Origin: Mermis nigrescens | Taxonomy: Eukaryota; Nematoda; Enoplea; Mermithida; Mermithidae | Length of the DNA: 64,000 bases | Assembly (NCBI GenBank): GCA_036768485.1 | Contig: JAVLUZ010000154.1 | Location: 31,923,748 to 31,987,747, forward strand | Direction of reading: 5' to 3' | Shown here: piece by piece, positions 54,949-64,000 of the stretch | How the letters are laid out: each line of letters starts with the position of its first letter | Numbering within the stretch: position 1 is the first letter of the stretch | Notes under the pieces: model-generated | Told to the model about the DNA's origin: nothing | The model's database searches: none | The model's input: the letters and a program-made list of their open reading frames with translations, nothing else | Made by a program: the position numbers and the translations under genes

Positions 54949-55221
54949 CATACGTGGGCAGCAAGAAAATTCTGGGGGGGGGTGCAAGATTTTTTGAAGG
55001 TCAAAAAATGGCCTTAAAAATGGTGGTATGGCGATAAAAACACAATTTTTCGACGTTTCTCATCAAGCACTATCCATTGGCATCAAAAAATTGCGGAAAA
55101 AACGAAAAAAATTTTCAAAAATTGAATTCTGGGGGGTATTTTGATTTCTGGGGGGGGGGGGTATTTTGGTTTTCCGGGGGGGGGTGCATACCCCCCAAAC
55201 CCCTTCCCACGCCCAGGTGTG
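54949..55221 (+). mobile_element. hAT-like MITE, CATACGTGGGCAGC family
   Basis: CATACGTGGGCAGC to CGCCCAGGTGTG with exact duplication GTTACGTA at 54941-54948 and 55222-55229. Nearly the same sequence as 35255-35516, hence a recent copy. Confidence 0.93.
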
Positions 55222-55339
55222 GTTACGTAGTACAAACAAACTCAATTATCATGAAGCGTTCAGAAGAATTACCTATCGTCTGATAAGGTAATATAGGAGC
55301 AGCAACAAATTCTGGAGGAAGGTCTGAAGCATACATAGG

Positions 55340-55560
55340 CAGCAAGGAAATTCTGGGGGGGGGTGAAATCGCCAGAAATATTACTAAAAATAGAATTCTA
55401 TAGGTCTACAGTAATCTGCGGGGTCCAGATCCCTATGTCCATGCGTACTCCGAAGGAGCCAAATTGCCATACAGCACCAAAAATTCGATTCTGGCGACTG
55501 TAGATTTTTGGGGGGCCTTTAAGATTCTGAGGAGCCCAGACCCTTCGGCCCATGTGTGCA
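55340..55560. mobile_element. Degenerate MITE-like G-rich fragments
   Basis: GCAGCAAGGAAATTCTGGGG, then TCTACAGTAATCTGCGGGGT and GACTGTAGATTTTTGGGGGG. Several short pieces of G-rich elements run together; ends not resolved. Confidence 0.4.
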
Positions 55561-55606
55561 TCTGATATGCTTAAAATGCGCAGAGGGGAAAAACGGGAGC
55601 GGCTGG

Positions 55607-55839
55607 CATACCTGGGCGTGGTGGGTATGCAACCCCCAGAAACAAAAATGCTCCCCTCCCAGAATTCAATTTTTGAATTTTTTTGTTTTTTTTCGCAATA
55701 TTTTGATTCCAATGGATAGTGCTTCATGAGAAACGTTGAAAAATTATGTTTTTTCGCTATACCACCATTTTTAAGGCTATTTTTGACCTTTGAAAAAATC
55801 TTGCACCCCTCCCCAGAGCTTTGGTGCCGCCCACCTAAG
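55607..55839 (-). mobile_element. hAT-like MITE, CATACGTGGGCAGC family
   Basis: CATACCTGGGCGTGG to GCCGCCCACCTAAG, with duplication GCGGCTGG / GTGGCTGG (one mismatch) at 55599-55606 and 55840-55847. Confidence 0.85.
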
Positions 55840-56055
55840 GTGGCTGGGCCCCAGAAAAATTTCCACATTCCCAGAAAAATTTCCACATTCCATTCAATTT
55901 TTTTCTTATTTCCTTATGAAAATGGATAGAGTAGAGATCGATGAGAAAAATTGTTTTTTGATAATATACTTCTTTGGCGTTTCTTGCATTTAATCGTTGA
56001 TAATGCATACGCGGGATCTTTTAAACTGCTGTTTTAACACTTAACATCGTTATAA

Positions 56056-56472
56056 ATGAAATTAAATGAAGGGCAACCCAAAACTTGTACCGATTTTATA
56101 AACTATTGCAATGAACAATGCTTTAGTACAACAGAAAATATTGATAAGCCGAATGATTTCATTTTGTCTCATCTTATTTTTCATTTAATTTCCATCAATA
56201 AAAAACCAATTTAACCTTTAGAAAAGGATTATAAATTTATTACAGAGCCATGTAAAAATAAATGCGCAGGTAAATCTGAAAAGATTTACACGAGAGCGAT
56301 AAATACTGATCAAGAGCTGAAAAAATATGGTCGGAAGAATTGCTTAGCAGCGAAAATTCTGAGAATTAATGCGAAATTCAATCGATGGACTATTCTCCAA
56401 AACAAACTGTGCTATAAACTTTTCAAACAAATTGCAACGATTTCTTCCCAACAAAAAAAAGGATTATTCTAA
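56056..56472 (+). pseudogene. Possible small Cys-rich protein gene with an internal TAA
   Basis: A single frame of about 138 codons from ATG at 56056 to TAA at 56470, broken only by a TAA at 56212-56214. The first part has NEGQPKTCTDFINYCNEQCF; the second has KFITEPCKNKCAGKSEKIY, KKYGRKNCLAAKILRI and NKLCYKLFKQI. Cys spacing (C-x6-C-x3-C, then C-x3-C and two more) suggests a secreted disulfide protein, but no signal peptide in frame and no family were recognised. The TAA could lie in an intron or be a lesion; AACCTTTAG at 56213-56221 could be an acceptor, but no frame-keeping donor was found. Confidence 0.3.
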
Positions 56473-56734
56473 ATCGCATATGCTACGATCATAGGCAACG
56501 CATAAACTCCGGGGGTTCAAAAATTTTTTTTAAAGTTCAAAGATAAAAAAAATATTTTTTGCAAGAAACCGTTTTCGACGTTTCTCACAGAACTCAAGCA
56601 TAAAAAATCGCGAAAAAAGAAAGGAATTGCAATTCTAGCGAGATTCTGGGGGCGTAGCCAGCCGCGAGCTCTAATTTGGCCCGACTTTACTGAATTATAA
56701 CGATACAAGCTTAAATAGCGATATATTTATTTAT

Positions 56735-56870
56735 TATGGCTCGAAATTTTGGGTTGGGGGGGTAACGGCCAATTTAAGAGGGGGTGTAAATGACCTCCAA
56801 TTTTTGGTCAAAAACGCCTAAAAACGACAAAAAATTCGATTGTGCAGTGAGGACCAATAAATAGCTCATT
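56735..56870. mobile_element. Short G-rich repeat fragment
   Basis: GGCTCGAAATTTTGGGTTGG and CCAATTTTTGGTCAAAAACG resemble 32965-33160. Ends not found. Confidence 0.4.
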
Positions 56871-57289
56871 TGAAAAAAGAATGATATGCCGTCGCACATG
56901 GGCTCCTATATAATAATGCTGACAGCTTATGCGACTATCAATTCAAAGAGCAGTCAGAATTGAAACACAAAAACTTGTTTTTTTGAAGCGCTTATTCAAC
57001 CAGAACGTCTTTTCAGAATTCGTTTGTATAGGCAATAATTTGAAGCCGATATTATCAGAGAACTCTATATCTGCACAACATCGTAAGTTATTTGTTTTTA
57101 CGATAAAACTCTAGTTTTCATATTTTACAATCCTGTCAAAGTGCGCAAGCTTCGTCTTATTCTTTTTCAAAGATTGCTGTGGATTGCTAATGTGCGATGC
57201 ATTTTTCTTTTTTTATGTCAGCTTGCTAAATTCGATAGATAAAATTACCTAGTGCAGGTGTCACACCTCAAAGTGTCTGATCGGACATA

Positions 57290-57835
57290 AAAATTGATGA
57301 GTACTAGTAAAAAACCTGTTTTTTGACGCTTTTGACAATGCTCGTTCTATCTAGAACATAAAAATTTCAAAATGTAGAAACTAAGTTTGAAAATTTTTAG
57401 TAAAATTCAACAAAATATAGTCAGAAAAGTATAAAATGACGCGGAGCCATGTGTATTCTTTTGGGGATTTGACCCCCCCCGCAGAATGTCTGCTGACCCC
57501 TCGCAAGGCTGCGAGCGACCCCCCTAAATTGTCGATTTTTTGAAAAATTGTAAAAAGTGTGCTTTTTAAAGCGTTTTTAGCTCGTTTTCGGCTCAAAAAG
57601 TCAAATTTTCGGCGCTTTGCGCTGTATACAGATTTTTGACTATACCTTATTCAATGTTCTCGATTTTTTAATTTTTTTTGTTTTTCAAGTTCTAGAAAGA
57701 ATGAACATTGTCTGAAACGTCTAAAAACTGTTTTTGACGTGTACCCGACGTTTTTAACCCAAAAAGGCACTTTTTGAAAATTTTTTGGGCCTGAACCCCT
57801 TAATATTCCCATGCTGTAAATGTATGTGTGAAGCG
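57290..57835. mobile_element. Diverged copies of the TACATG-ended element
   Basis: Two overlapping pieces share GAAACGTC, GTAAAAAGTGTG, TTGACCCCCC and CCCATGCTGTAAATGTA with 34561-34932. A further piece lies at 57900-57975. Probably two insertions or one rearranged copy. Confidence 0.5.
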
Positions 57836-58314
57836 CCGATAATTCGACGTTAATAAGTCGAAAAATTGGCTAAATACGCGTATGACGGCTAACTTTCTAC
57901 GATTTTTTTGTCGAAAAATCAACAATTCTGGGTGTCAGCAGCCATTCTGCGGGGGTTTAACCCCTCCAAGAGCATGACTGGTTCGTACTCGTACTCATGA
58001 AAAATTTCTTAAATAATTGTATCAACATTATGCTAAATAAGCCGCTTAGTCTTCTTTCATTCTGAAGCAAGAAAGAAACAGAAGTGTTTAAGCGTAAGTC
58101 AAAGGAATGCAAAACAATATGTCACACAGAAAAGTCATTTGCTACAAAGCAAAATACAATGTTCGAGGAACATGTGCCTAAAATGCTGTCCTAATTGTCC
58201 TAATTTAGGGCTTCTACATATCGGTACATTAAAAGCACGAAACACCTGCATTTAATTGCATCCAATTCCGTACCACATTATTATGTATCATATGAAAAAA
58301 ACAAACAGACGACC

Positions 58315-58412
58315 CAGACACTTTGAGTAAAGTCGGACACTTTGAGGCGGATATAAAATTACCCCAAAGTGTCCTCCAAACACTTTGACACGCGGACACT
58401 TTGAGGTATGAT
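58315..58412. repeat. Cluster of GACACTTTGAGG motifs
   Basis: Five GACACTTTGAG-like words in about 100 bp, one inverted (CCCCAAAGTGTCC). Another inverted copy is near 57276. Function unknown. Confidence 0.6.
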
Positions 58413-58432
58413 ACAGGCATGTAGCTGTAGTA

Positions 58433-58960
58433 GGATAAGAAAATTTTGGAAGTACAGGTATATTCATAGTCCTCCAAATTGAAAAAATCGAAAATTCTTG
58501 AAGCTTATTTGAAAGACTGCCAGAATTAATTTTAGCATGCTTCTGAGTTAACAGGCCAAATATTTTAGCGTTTTACATCGAATTTATAGTTGTTGCATAA
58601 TTTTTGTCTTCCAAACAGCCCAAGTCTACGTAAATATGGTGAATATCTCCAAATTTTCTGACGCTTCATGCAGAATTAGTTATTTTCCATAATGCTTTTC
58701 TTCGCAATACAACAGAATTGAGTAAAACAAGTTAAACAACTTTTTAGCCGGGTCGAGCGTGGATATAATGTGGAGAAATATTTTGAGTGGCCATTTTAAA
58801 CGACATACTTTTTGAAGAACATTAAAATCAAAATAAATTTCTTGATTTTTTTAAAAATTTTTTACGCCCAGAAACACCTTTATTTTTATTTATCTACAAG
58901 TATATGTTAAGATACCTGACTTTAGAACTTTAGTCCTCCAAATTGAGAAGGCCAGCTACT
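58433..58960. mobile_element. Possible hAT-like element, CAGGCATGTAGCTG ends
   Basis: CAGGCATGTAGCTGTAG at the left and GGCCAGCTACTTGCCTG at the right are inverted, as are the inner AGTCCTCCAAATTG words. The flanking 8-mers do not match, so the duplication is unconfirmed. Similar ends to 26863-27205. Confidence 0.5.
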
Positions 58961-59898
58961 TGCCTGCTATTACGAGTACTCCAGTTAAATTTGACTCCAA
59001 CAAAAAAGTTATTGCTAACGTATCTTCAACGCGATTTGATACCGCATAACTATTAGTTAATTTGATGTGGATTACTAGATAAGCATATTTGCGGATTTAG
59101 AGATCCACGAGACCCCTAGAAGAAGAAAAAAGGAAAAATTTTCCATGATAGTAAGCTTCTAAAATTCTTGAAATAAAATGGTTGCGCTAAATGAGGATTT
59201 TCTGGCTTTAGTTTTCGCCTTGTTTTGATTCGGCGCCCATATGGAACGCGTTTTTAAATAAAATGCATGCAACTCAGAAAAATAGGACTTTAAACCCTCA
59301 AGTGCATAGCATGGCCGGTCTGCGGCGATAAAATATTGAGCTTTTTTGGGGCGAAAATGACGTTAAAAGCTAACTATAAATGATAGCGTTAAAACGATGT
59401 TAATCTATAGTTTCATGTCAAGTTCAGGCTTTTCAAGCAAAATTTTCAATTTCACCGGTTTTTAGCCTTCATTTTCCTCATTTTTCTCAGGAAATTTTCT
59501 GTTTTTCACTGTGGGGCCTTAACCCCTAATCCCCCAACTTGCATGTCTACACAGTCGAGCAGTGCAAATGACCACATGTGGACTTTGGGTTCAGGAAATA
59601 AGAATAACATTTTTGATTTTTTTTGTTTCTTCGCAAGTTTTTGATGCAGATAGATAGATCTCAATGGGAACGTGGAAAAATGTTAATTTTTCGCACTAGC
59701 ATCACATTTTGACCTTTTCTAATCCTTTAAGAATTTTACTTCGCCCCTAAGAATATTGACGCTGCCCTTTTATACTGACGAACGTACGAGTATATGCACA
59801 GATAAGCAGTCTAAGAAATCAGCTGACATGGGGAGGTCAGTAAAAGAGTTTTTTGAGCTAAAATAGCCTGAAAAACGCAGTATAAATGCTAAAATATA

Positions 59899-60273
59899 CA
59901 GGGCCGTATTTAACGGGTGTGGCGAGGTGGATACGCCCCCCTTATGCGGAAAAAATTTTGAAAGGCAAGATGATGCCATGAAAGGACGGAAAAATTGAAT
60001 GTCTTTGCCTTAAAATCTTCAAATTTTAGACGCTCTGCGCCAGATATGAAGTATTTTCCGCCATGTAGGCTAAGCTCGACCAAAAAATGTCACTTTTTAT
60101 ATAGTTTTTGAGTGAAAAAATTTTTTACTAGAAAGTTCGAATTTTATGATCTTAATGGATAGAGCATGTCGAAAAAGGTCGAAAAATGCGGTTTTTGCGA
60201 GCTTCCCGGCAAGTTCTCCGAGATATAAACCAATTTGTTGGGCCCCCTTGGCCGAATCCTGTATACGGGCCTG
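59899..60273. mobile_element. hAT-like MITE, CAGGGCCGTATTTA family
   Basis: CAGGGCCGTATTTAACG to CTGTATACGGGCCTG, interior as in 16427-16797. The 8-mers on the two sides (AAAATATA and ACTAGTAT) do not match, so the original duplication has decayed or the ends have recombined. Confidence 0.7.
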
Positions 60274-60699
60274 ACTAGTATGTACTACTTTAATGCACAG
60301 TGTTTTTTTCATTTCCAAGCAAGTTTTCATTTTCATCAAGTTTTGGCCTTTTTTTGCCTCCTGGGAAAATCAAGACCCACAAATTTTTCTCCACGCGCCT
60401 GTCTGCTGACGATTATATTTGCGTATGTCAGTTTCTTTGTGAACAACAAAATCGTCATTGACAGGAATATGGGTATATATATGTACGTCGTGTCCGGATT
60501 ATGACCTGGTAATTATTTGAATTAGAGTATTGTAAGATTTATAGACGCAAGCAAACACTCAAGATATAAGAACACATTATATCCCTTAAGCGACTCTTTG
60601 TGAATCGATGACATGAAAATTGGCGGGAAGAAATCAATAGATTTTCGCACACAAACGTAAATAAAAGGATTATTGTTGCTTCTTATGGTGTTTTTTTCG

Positions 60700-61345
60700 A
60701 TTGTGCCTCAACACTCCCACCGTCTCAACATTCCCACTGTCTCAACATTCCCACTGTCTCAACACTCCCACTCGAATTCTCAAAACTCCCACTGTCTCAA
60801 CATTTCCACTGTCTCAACATTCCCACTGTCTCAACACTCCCACTCGAATTCTCAACACTCCCACTGTCTCAACATTCCCACTGTCTCAACATTCCCACTG
60901 TCTCAACACTCCCACTCGAATTCTCAACACTCCCACTGTCTCAACATTCCCACTGTCTCAACATTCCCACTGTCTCAACACTCCCACTCGAATTCTCAAC
61001 ACTCCCACTGTCTCAACATTCCCACTGTCTCAACATTCCCACTGTCTCAACACTCCCACTCGAATTCTCAACAGTCCCACTGTCTCAACATTCCTACTGT
61101 CTCAACATTCCCACTGTCTCAACACTCCCACTCGAATTCTCAACACTCCCACTATCTCAAAATTCCCACTGTCTCAACATTCCCACTGTCTCAACACTCC
61201 CACTCGAATTCTCAACAATCCCACTGTCTCAACATTCCCACTATCTCAAAATTCCCACTGTCTCAACAATCCCACTGTCTCAACACTCCCACTCGAATTC
61301 TCAACACTCCCACTGTCTCAACAGTCCCACTGTCGCAATGCTAAA
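60700..61345. repeat. Higher-order minisatellite: 17-bp units in a 72-bp repeat
   Basis: The basic unit is TCTCAACATTCCCACTG (17 bp). Three such units plus a 21-bp variant carrying CGAATTC make a 72-bp higher-order unit. CGAATTC recurs at 60773, 60845, 60917, 60989, 61061, 61133 and 61205 at exactly 72 bp, then at 61294 (89 bp, one extra 17-mer). Because 72 is a multiple of three, two frames of about 220 codons stay open. These look like by-products, not genes. Confidence 0.93.
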
Positions 61346-61557
61346 CGGGACCATATATGAGCATGAAGCGTCTGGGTGGGGTCTAGAGACCCCCTCTCGC
61401 CCAAGAATCTGGCGAACTTCCTAGAATTGTTATCATTGATACTTTTTGGAACTTGATCCCGTCTGGAGCCTCATAATTTTTACGCTGCCCATGCATGAAC
61501 GGTAAATTTCACTTAAGGGCGATAAGATTTACAAGCTTGCACATAGTGATGTGAAAG

Positions 61558-61730
61558 ATCCAGATTTTTACCCAGATCCAGATCCAGATAAAGATCGGGT
61601 TCAGATTTTCTGGCAGATCCAGATCCAGATCAGATAACCAGATCAGAAAATAACCAGATCCAGATCCAGATCGTTTTGCCAGATCAAAATTTAAAAAGAT
61701 CCAGATACAGATCCAGATCCAGATAAAAAT
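61558..61730. repeat. GATCCA hexamer repeat, left block
   Basis: (AGATCC)n tracts with AAAGATCGGGTTC and CAGATAACCAGATCAGAAAA spacers. The same order recurs at 63885-63985. Confidence 0.85.
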
Positions 61731-61799
61731 ATTTGTTGTGCAGCAATTTGTATTGCTAAAAAGGAGGGCGTAAAGCGCCCGAGCCCACATGGATTAAGG

Positions 61800-62480
61800 G
61801 GTCTTTGAAGGCAGGACTAATATAACAGCCCCCCAGAGGGGTCTGGGGCAGAGTCGAGGAAAATTTTCATTTTAGAGCTTTTACATAAAAATCATATCAG
61901 TAAAAATTGTCTAAAAAGGAAAAACTCACAAAATTAGACTTTTAACAGTGGGCTTGAAATTGAGGCATGAAAAATGTACAAATAATTACAACAGCTTTAA
62001 TTGACAACTTAGTAAACAAAACGGCATTAAATATTTACAGGAACGTGAGATGTCTGGAATTTGGCAACATTGTGGTTAAACAGGAGAAACAAATGCTTCT
62101 TTTAATCGCTTGTAAGGAAGGAAATGTGTATTATTTCAGAGGGATATCACTGTCAAAAAACACAAACAAAACATTACCTAACAACACAAAATACAATAAT
62201 ATGAAGAAACCTGCTTAATTTCAATTCAACAAAGAAAAACGCTGTTGAATTCATAAAAAATGACAGGTGCTAAAAACATTAATTTTAGACGTTTCTCAAT
62301 GTCGCGCATCCATTGAAACACCTTTTCAACAAAAATATTTCGAAAAAATTCAAAATTTTCCCACTTGTAGGCAAAAAGTCTCTTAAAGGTCAATTCTGAT
62401 GATAATTTATGTGAAAAAACATCCTTCAATACATTTTTATCATTTGAGTTACTTTTCTGTAGAGCTTCAAAAATTTTTCT
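61800..62480. other. AT-rich spacer with an unassigned frame
   Basis: A plus-strand frame at 61967-62218 (83 codons; ALIDNLVNKTALNIYRNV, LLLIACKEGNVYYFRG) looks somewhat protein-like but has no recognised family or splice context. Nothing else supported. Confidence 0.3.
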
Positions 62481-62594
62481 GAAACAAAAAAAATTTATGG
62501 GGGGTCAGCGGCACTTTTTGGCCATTCTGGGGGGTCAGCACAGAGCTGGGGGTCAAAACCCCCAGCAGACCCCTCCCTCAGCCCCGCGTGCATG

Positions 62595-62860
62595 GGTAAT
62601 GTCTCAACAGCCCCACCAGTCCCAACGCCCCACCGTCCCAACAGCCCATCGTTTTAATTGCCCCACCAAAAATTCCAACAGCCCCACCGTTCCAACAGCC
62701 CCACCAATAATCCCAACAGCTCCACCAATCCCAACAGACCCACCAATCCCAACAGACCCACCAATCCCAACAGACCCACCAATCCCAACAGCCCCATCGT
62801 TCCAATAGCCCCACCGTCCCAGCAGCCCCACCAGTAATCCCAGCAGCCTCATTATTACTG
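62595..62860. repeat. Minisatellite, CCCAACAGCCCCACCAAT unit (C-rich strand)
   Basis: About 14 units of 17-20 bp: CAACAGACCCACCAATCC and variants with CCGTCC or CGTTCC. C-rich on the plus strand. Confidence 0.88.
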
Positions 62861-63474
62861 CAATCGCTATTATACGATTTAATAAAATCGGACCATATTA
62901 ATTTTTTATGAAAGATATTTTTTGACTATTTTCCGAATTCGTATATTTTATCAAGACCATAAACGAGTGTGCAGGTTTACACTTTCAGAATAAGTCTACC
63001 TATGAAACTGGTAGACCTGTCAGAATTGAAGTTTCAGCATTTGTGCACAATCCTGGATTTTGCCTCATTCGAGTCATCTCGCAAGATTGTATCCCTGCTC
63101 ATTATGGTCTAGTCTACAATGCCAGAAAAGAATGAAAAATGTTTTAGTGAAAAAAAGGAAAGACAAGTGTTAAAATTAAATGAAAATAAAAACTTTCACG
63201 CTTATCTGCTTTAAAATAGCCAGAAAATATGGATTAGCGCAGTTTTTATGCTATTTTGACATTCAAACCAGTTTTGAGGTCAATTTTTGGCTCAAAACTT
63301 GTTCTACAGACCGGTCGTTCTGTGCATCTATGATTATAACAGCGAACAAATGCTGTGGGTCTGGTGGATTGAAGTGACCGAGAAATATGCTAAAAATAAA
63401 ATTCTGGGGTCTAACATAATTTGGGGGATTCCCAGAATTTCGGGTTGGGGGGTTTAACTCGTGTGCTTAGGACA

Positions 63475-63770
63475 GTTCGACTGTTGGAAAGGTAGGACTG
63501 CTGGATCGGTGGAACTGCTGGGAATTGGTGGGGCTCTTGGGACTGGTGGGGCTTTTGGGATTATTGGTGGGGTTGTTAAGACGGTTGGGCTGTTGGAACG
63601 GTGGGACTGTTGGGATTGGTAGGGCTATTGGGATTGGTAGGGCTGTTGGGATTGGTGAAGCTGTTGGGATTGGTGAGGCTATTCGGATTATTGGTGAGGC
63701 TGTTGGGATGGTGGGGCTGTTGGGACGGTGGGCCTGTTGGGACTAGTGGGGCTGTTGTCACACAATCCGT
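63475..63770. repeat. Minisatellite, inverse of 62595-62860 (G-rich strand)
   Basis: About 16 units of TTGGGATTGGTGGGGCTG type, the reverse complement of the array at 62595. The two can pair as arms of a foldback with a loop of about 600 bp. Confidence 0.88.
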
Positions 63771-63864
63771 GCATGTAGGGCTACAACTAATTAGATAACC
63801 TACCTAGAGTAAATCGTAAAACAGAAAGAATACCATCGTGCAAAAATAACTTTCTGATCTGTTT

Positions 63865-64000
63865 AACCAGATATGAGTTGATTAAACAGATCCAGATCCA
63901 GATAAAGATCGGGTTCTGATTTCCTAGCAGATCCAGATCCAGATCAGATAACCAGATCAGAAAATAATCAGATCCAGATCCAGATGATCTGGATCTGGAT
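63865..64000. repeat. GATCCA hexamer repeat, right block
   Basis: Same block as 61558-61730 in direct orientation, ending the window with a palindromic junction AGATCCAGATGATCTGGATC. Confidence 0.85.

Noticed and set aside
60700..61345. CRISPR-like array
   Set aside because: Units are 17 and 21 bp with no unique spacers and the DNA is eukaryotic; it is a minisatellite.
60673..61360. Two overlapping frames of about 220 codons with Ser/His/Thr-rich 24-residue repeats
   Set aside because: They arise because a 72-bp tandem repeat without stops is a multiple of three. No start context, splice sites or non-repeat domain.
62497..63798. Gly/Leu- or Pro/Thr-rich frames on both strands
   Set aside because: By-products of the 17-20-bp G-rich/C-rich minisatellites.

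Overview
This window looks like eukaryotic, probably arthropod, chromosomal DNA. It is AT-rich, has no compact operons, and coding signal appears only as short exons bounded by GT-AG sites. Most of it is transposon-derived: MITEs, foldback elements, minisatellites, a Penelope-like element with a GIY-YIG domain, and a decayed LINE. The species cannot be fixed from the sequence; frequent TACCTAC-type words and the Patched exons fit an insect.

The main coding content is a broken gene of the Patched (Hedgehog receptor, RND/sterol-sensing) family. It lies in two halves facing opposite ways. Five exons (here A-E) run on the plus strand at 49748-53349. Exons D'-H run on the minus strand from 35199 down to 26463. 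Exons D and E and the intron between them occur in both halves as an inverted repeat of about 1.3 kb (33893-35199 and about 52125-53432). Read as A-B-C-D-E-F-G-H they cover most of the first extracellular loop and the start of the sterol-sensing domain, and every splice phase agrees except B to C. An inversion of about 18 kb with duplicated ends explains this layout simply. The gene is damaged: TAG in exon A, TGA in exon H, a reading-frame mismatch between B and C, and a 1.18-kb hAT-like element inserted exactly on the 3' splice site of exon D. No first transmembrane exon and no C-terminal half were found.

The rest, left to right. 1-4.2 kb: LINE remnant, GC-rich minisatellite and foldback element. 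6-9.7 kb: nested TIR elements, including a three-level nest. 9.7-13.3 kb: AT-rich, nothing supported. 13.3-15.2 kb: retroelement-like repeat with two minisatellites of about 50 bp. 16.4-19.3 kb: hAT-like and TATAGTCTG-family MITEs. 20-25 kb and 46-49 kb: a degenerate satellite of about 172 bp with foldback elements. 25.1-26.2 kb: head-to-head Penelope pair. 26.5-35.2 kb: minus-strand Patched exons with transposons in the introns. 35.2-49 kb: tandem duplication, MITEs, one possible small membrane-protein gene (39.0-39.4 kb) and a long-TIR element. 49.7-53.4 kb: plus-strand Patched exons. 53.5-60.3 kb: MITE-rich, with one possible small Cys-rich reading frame at 56.1 kb. 60.7-64 kb: three minisatellite systems, two of them in mirrored or duplicated pairs.

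Many of these MITEs show their 8-bp target-site duplications directly, which places at least five distinct short-element families in or near the hAT superfamily.
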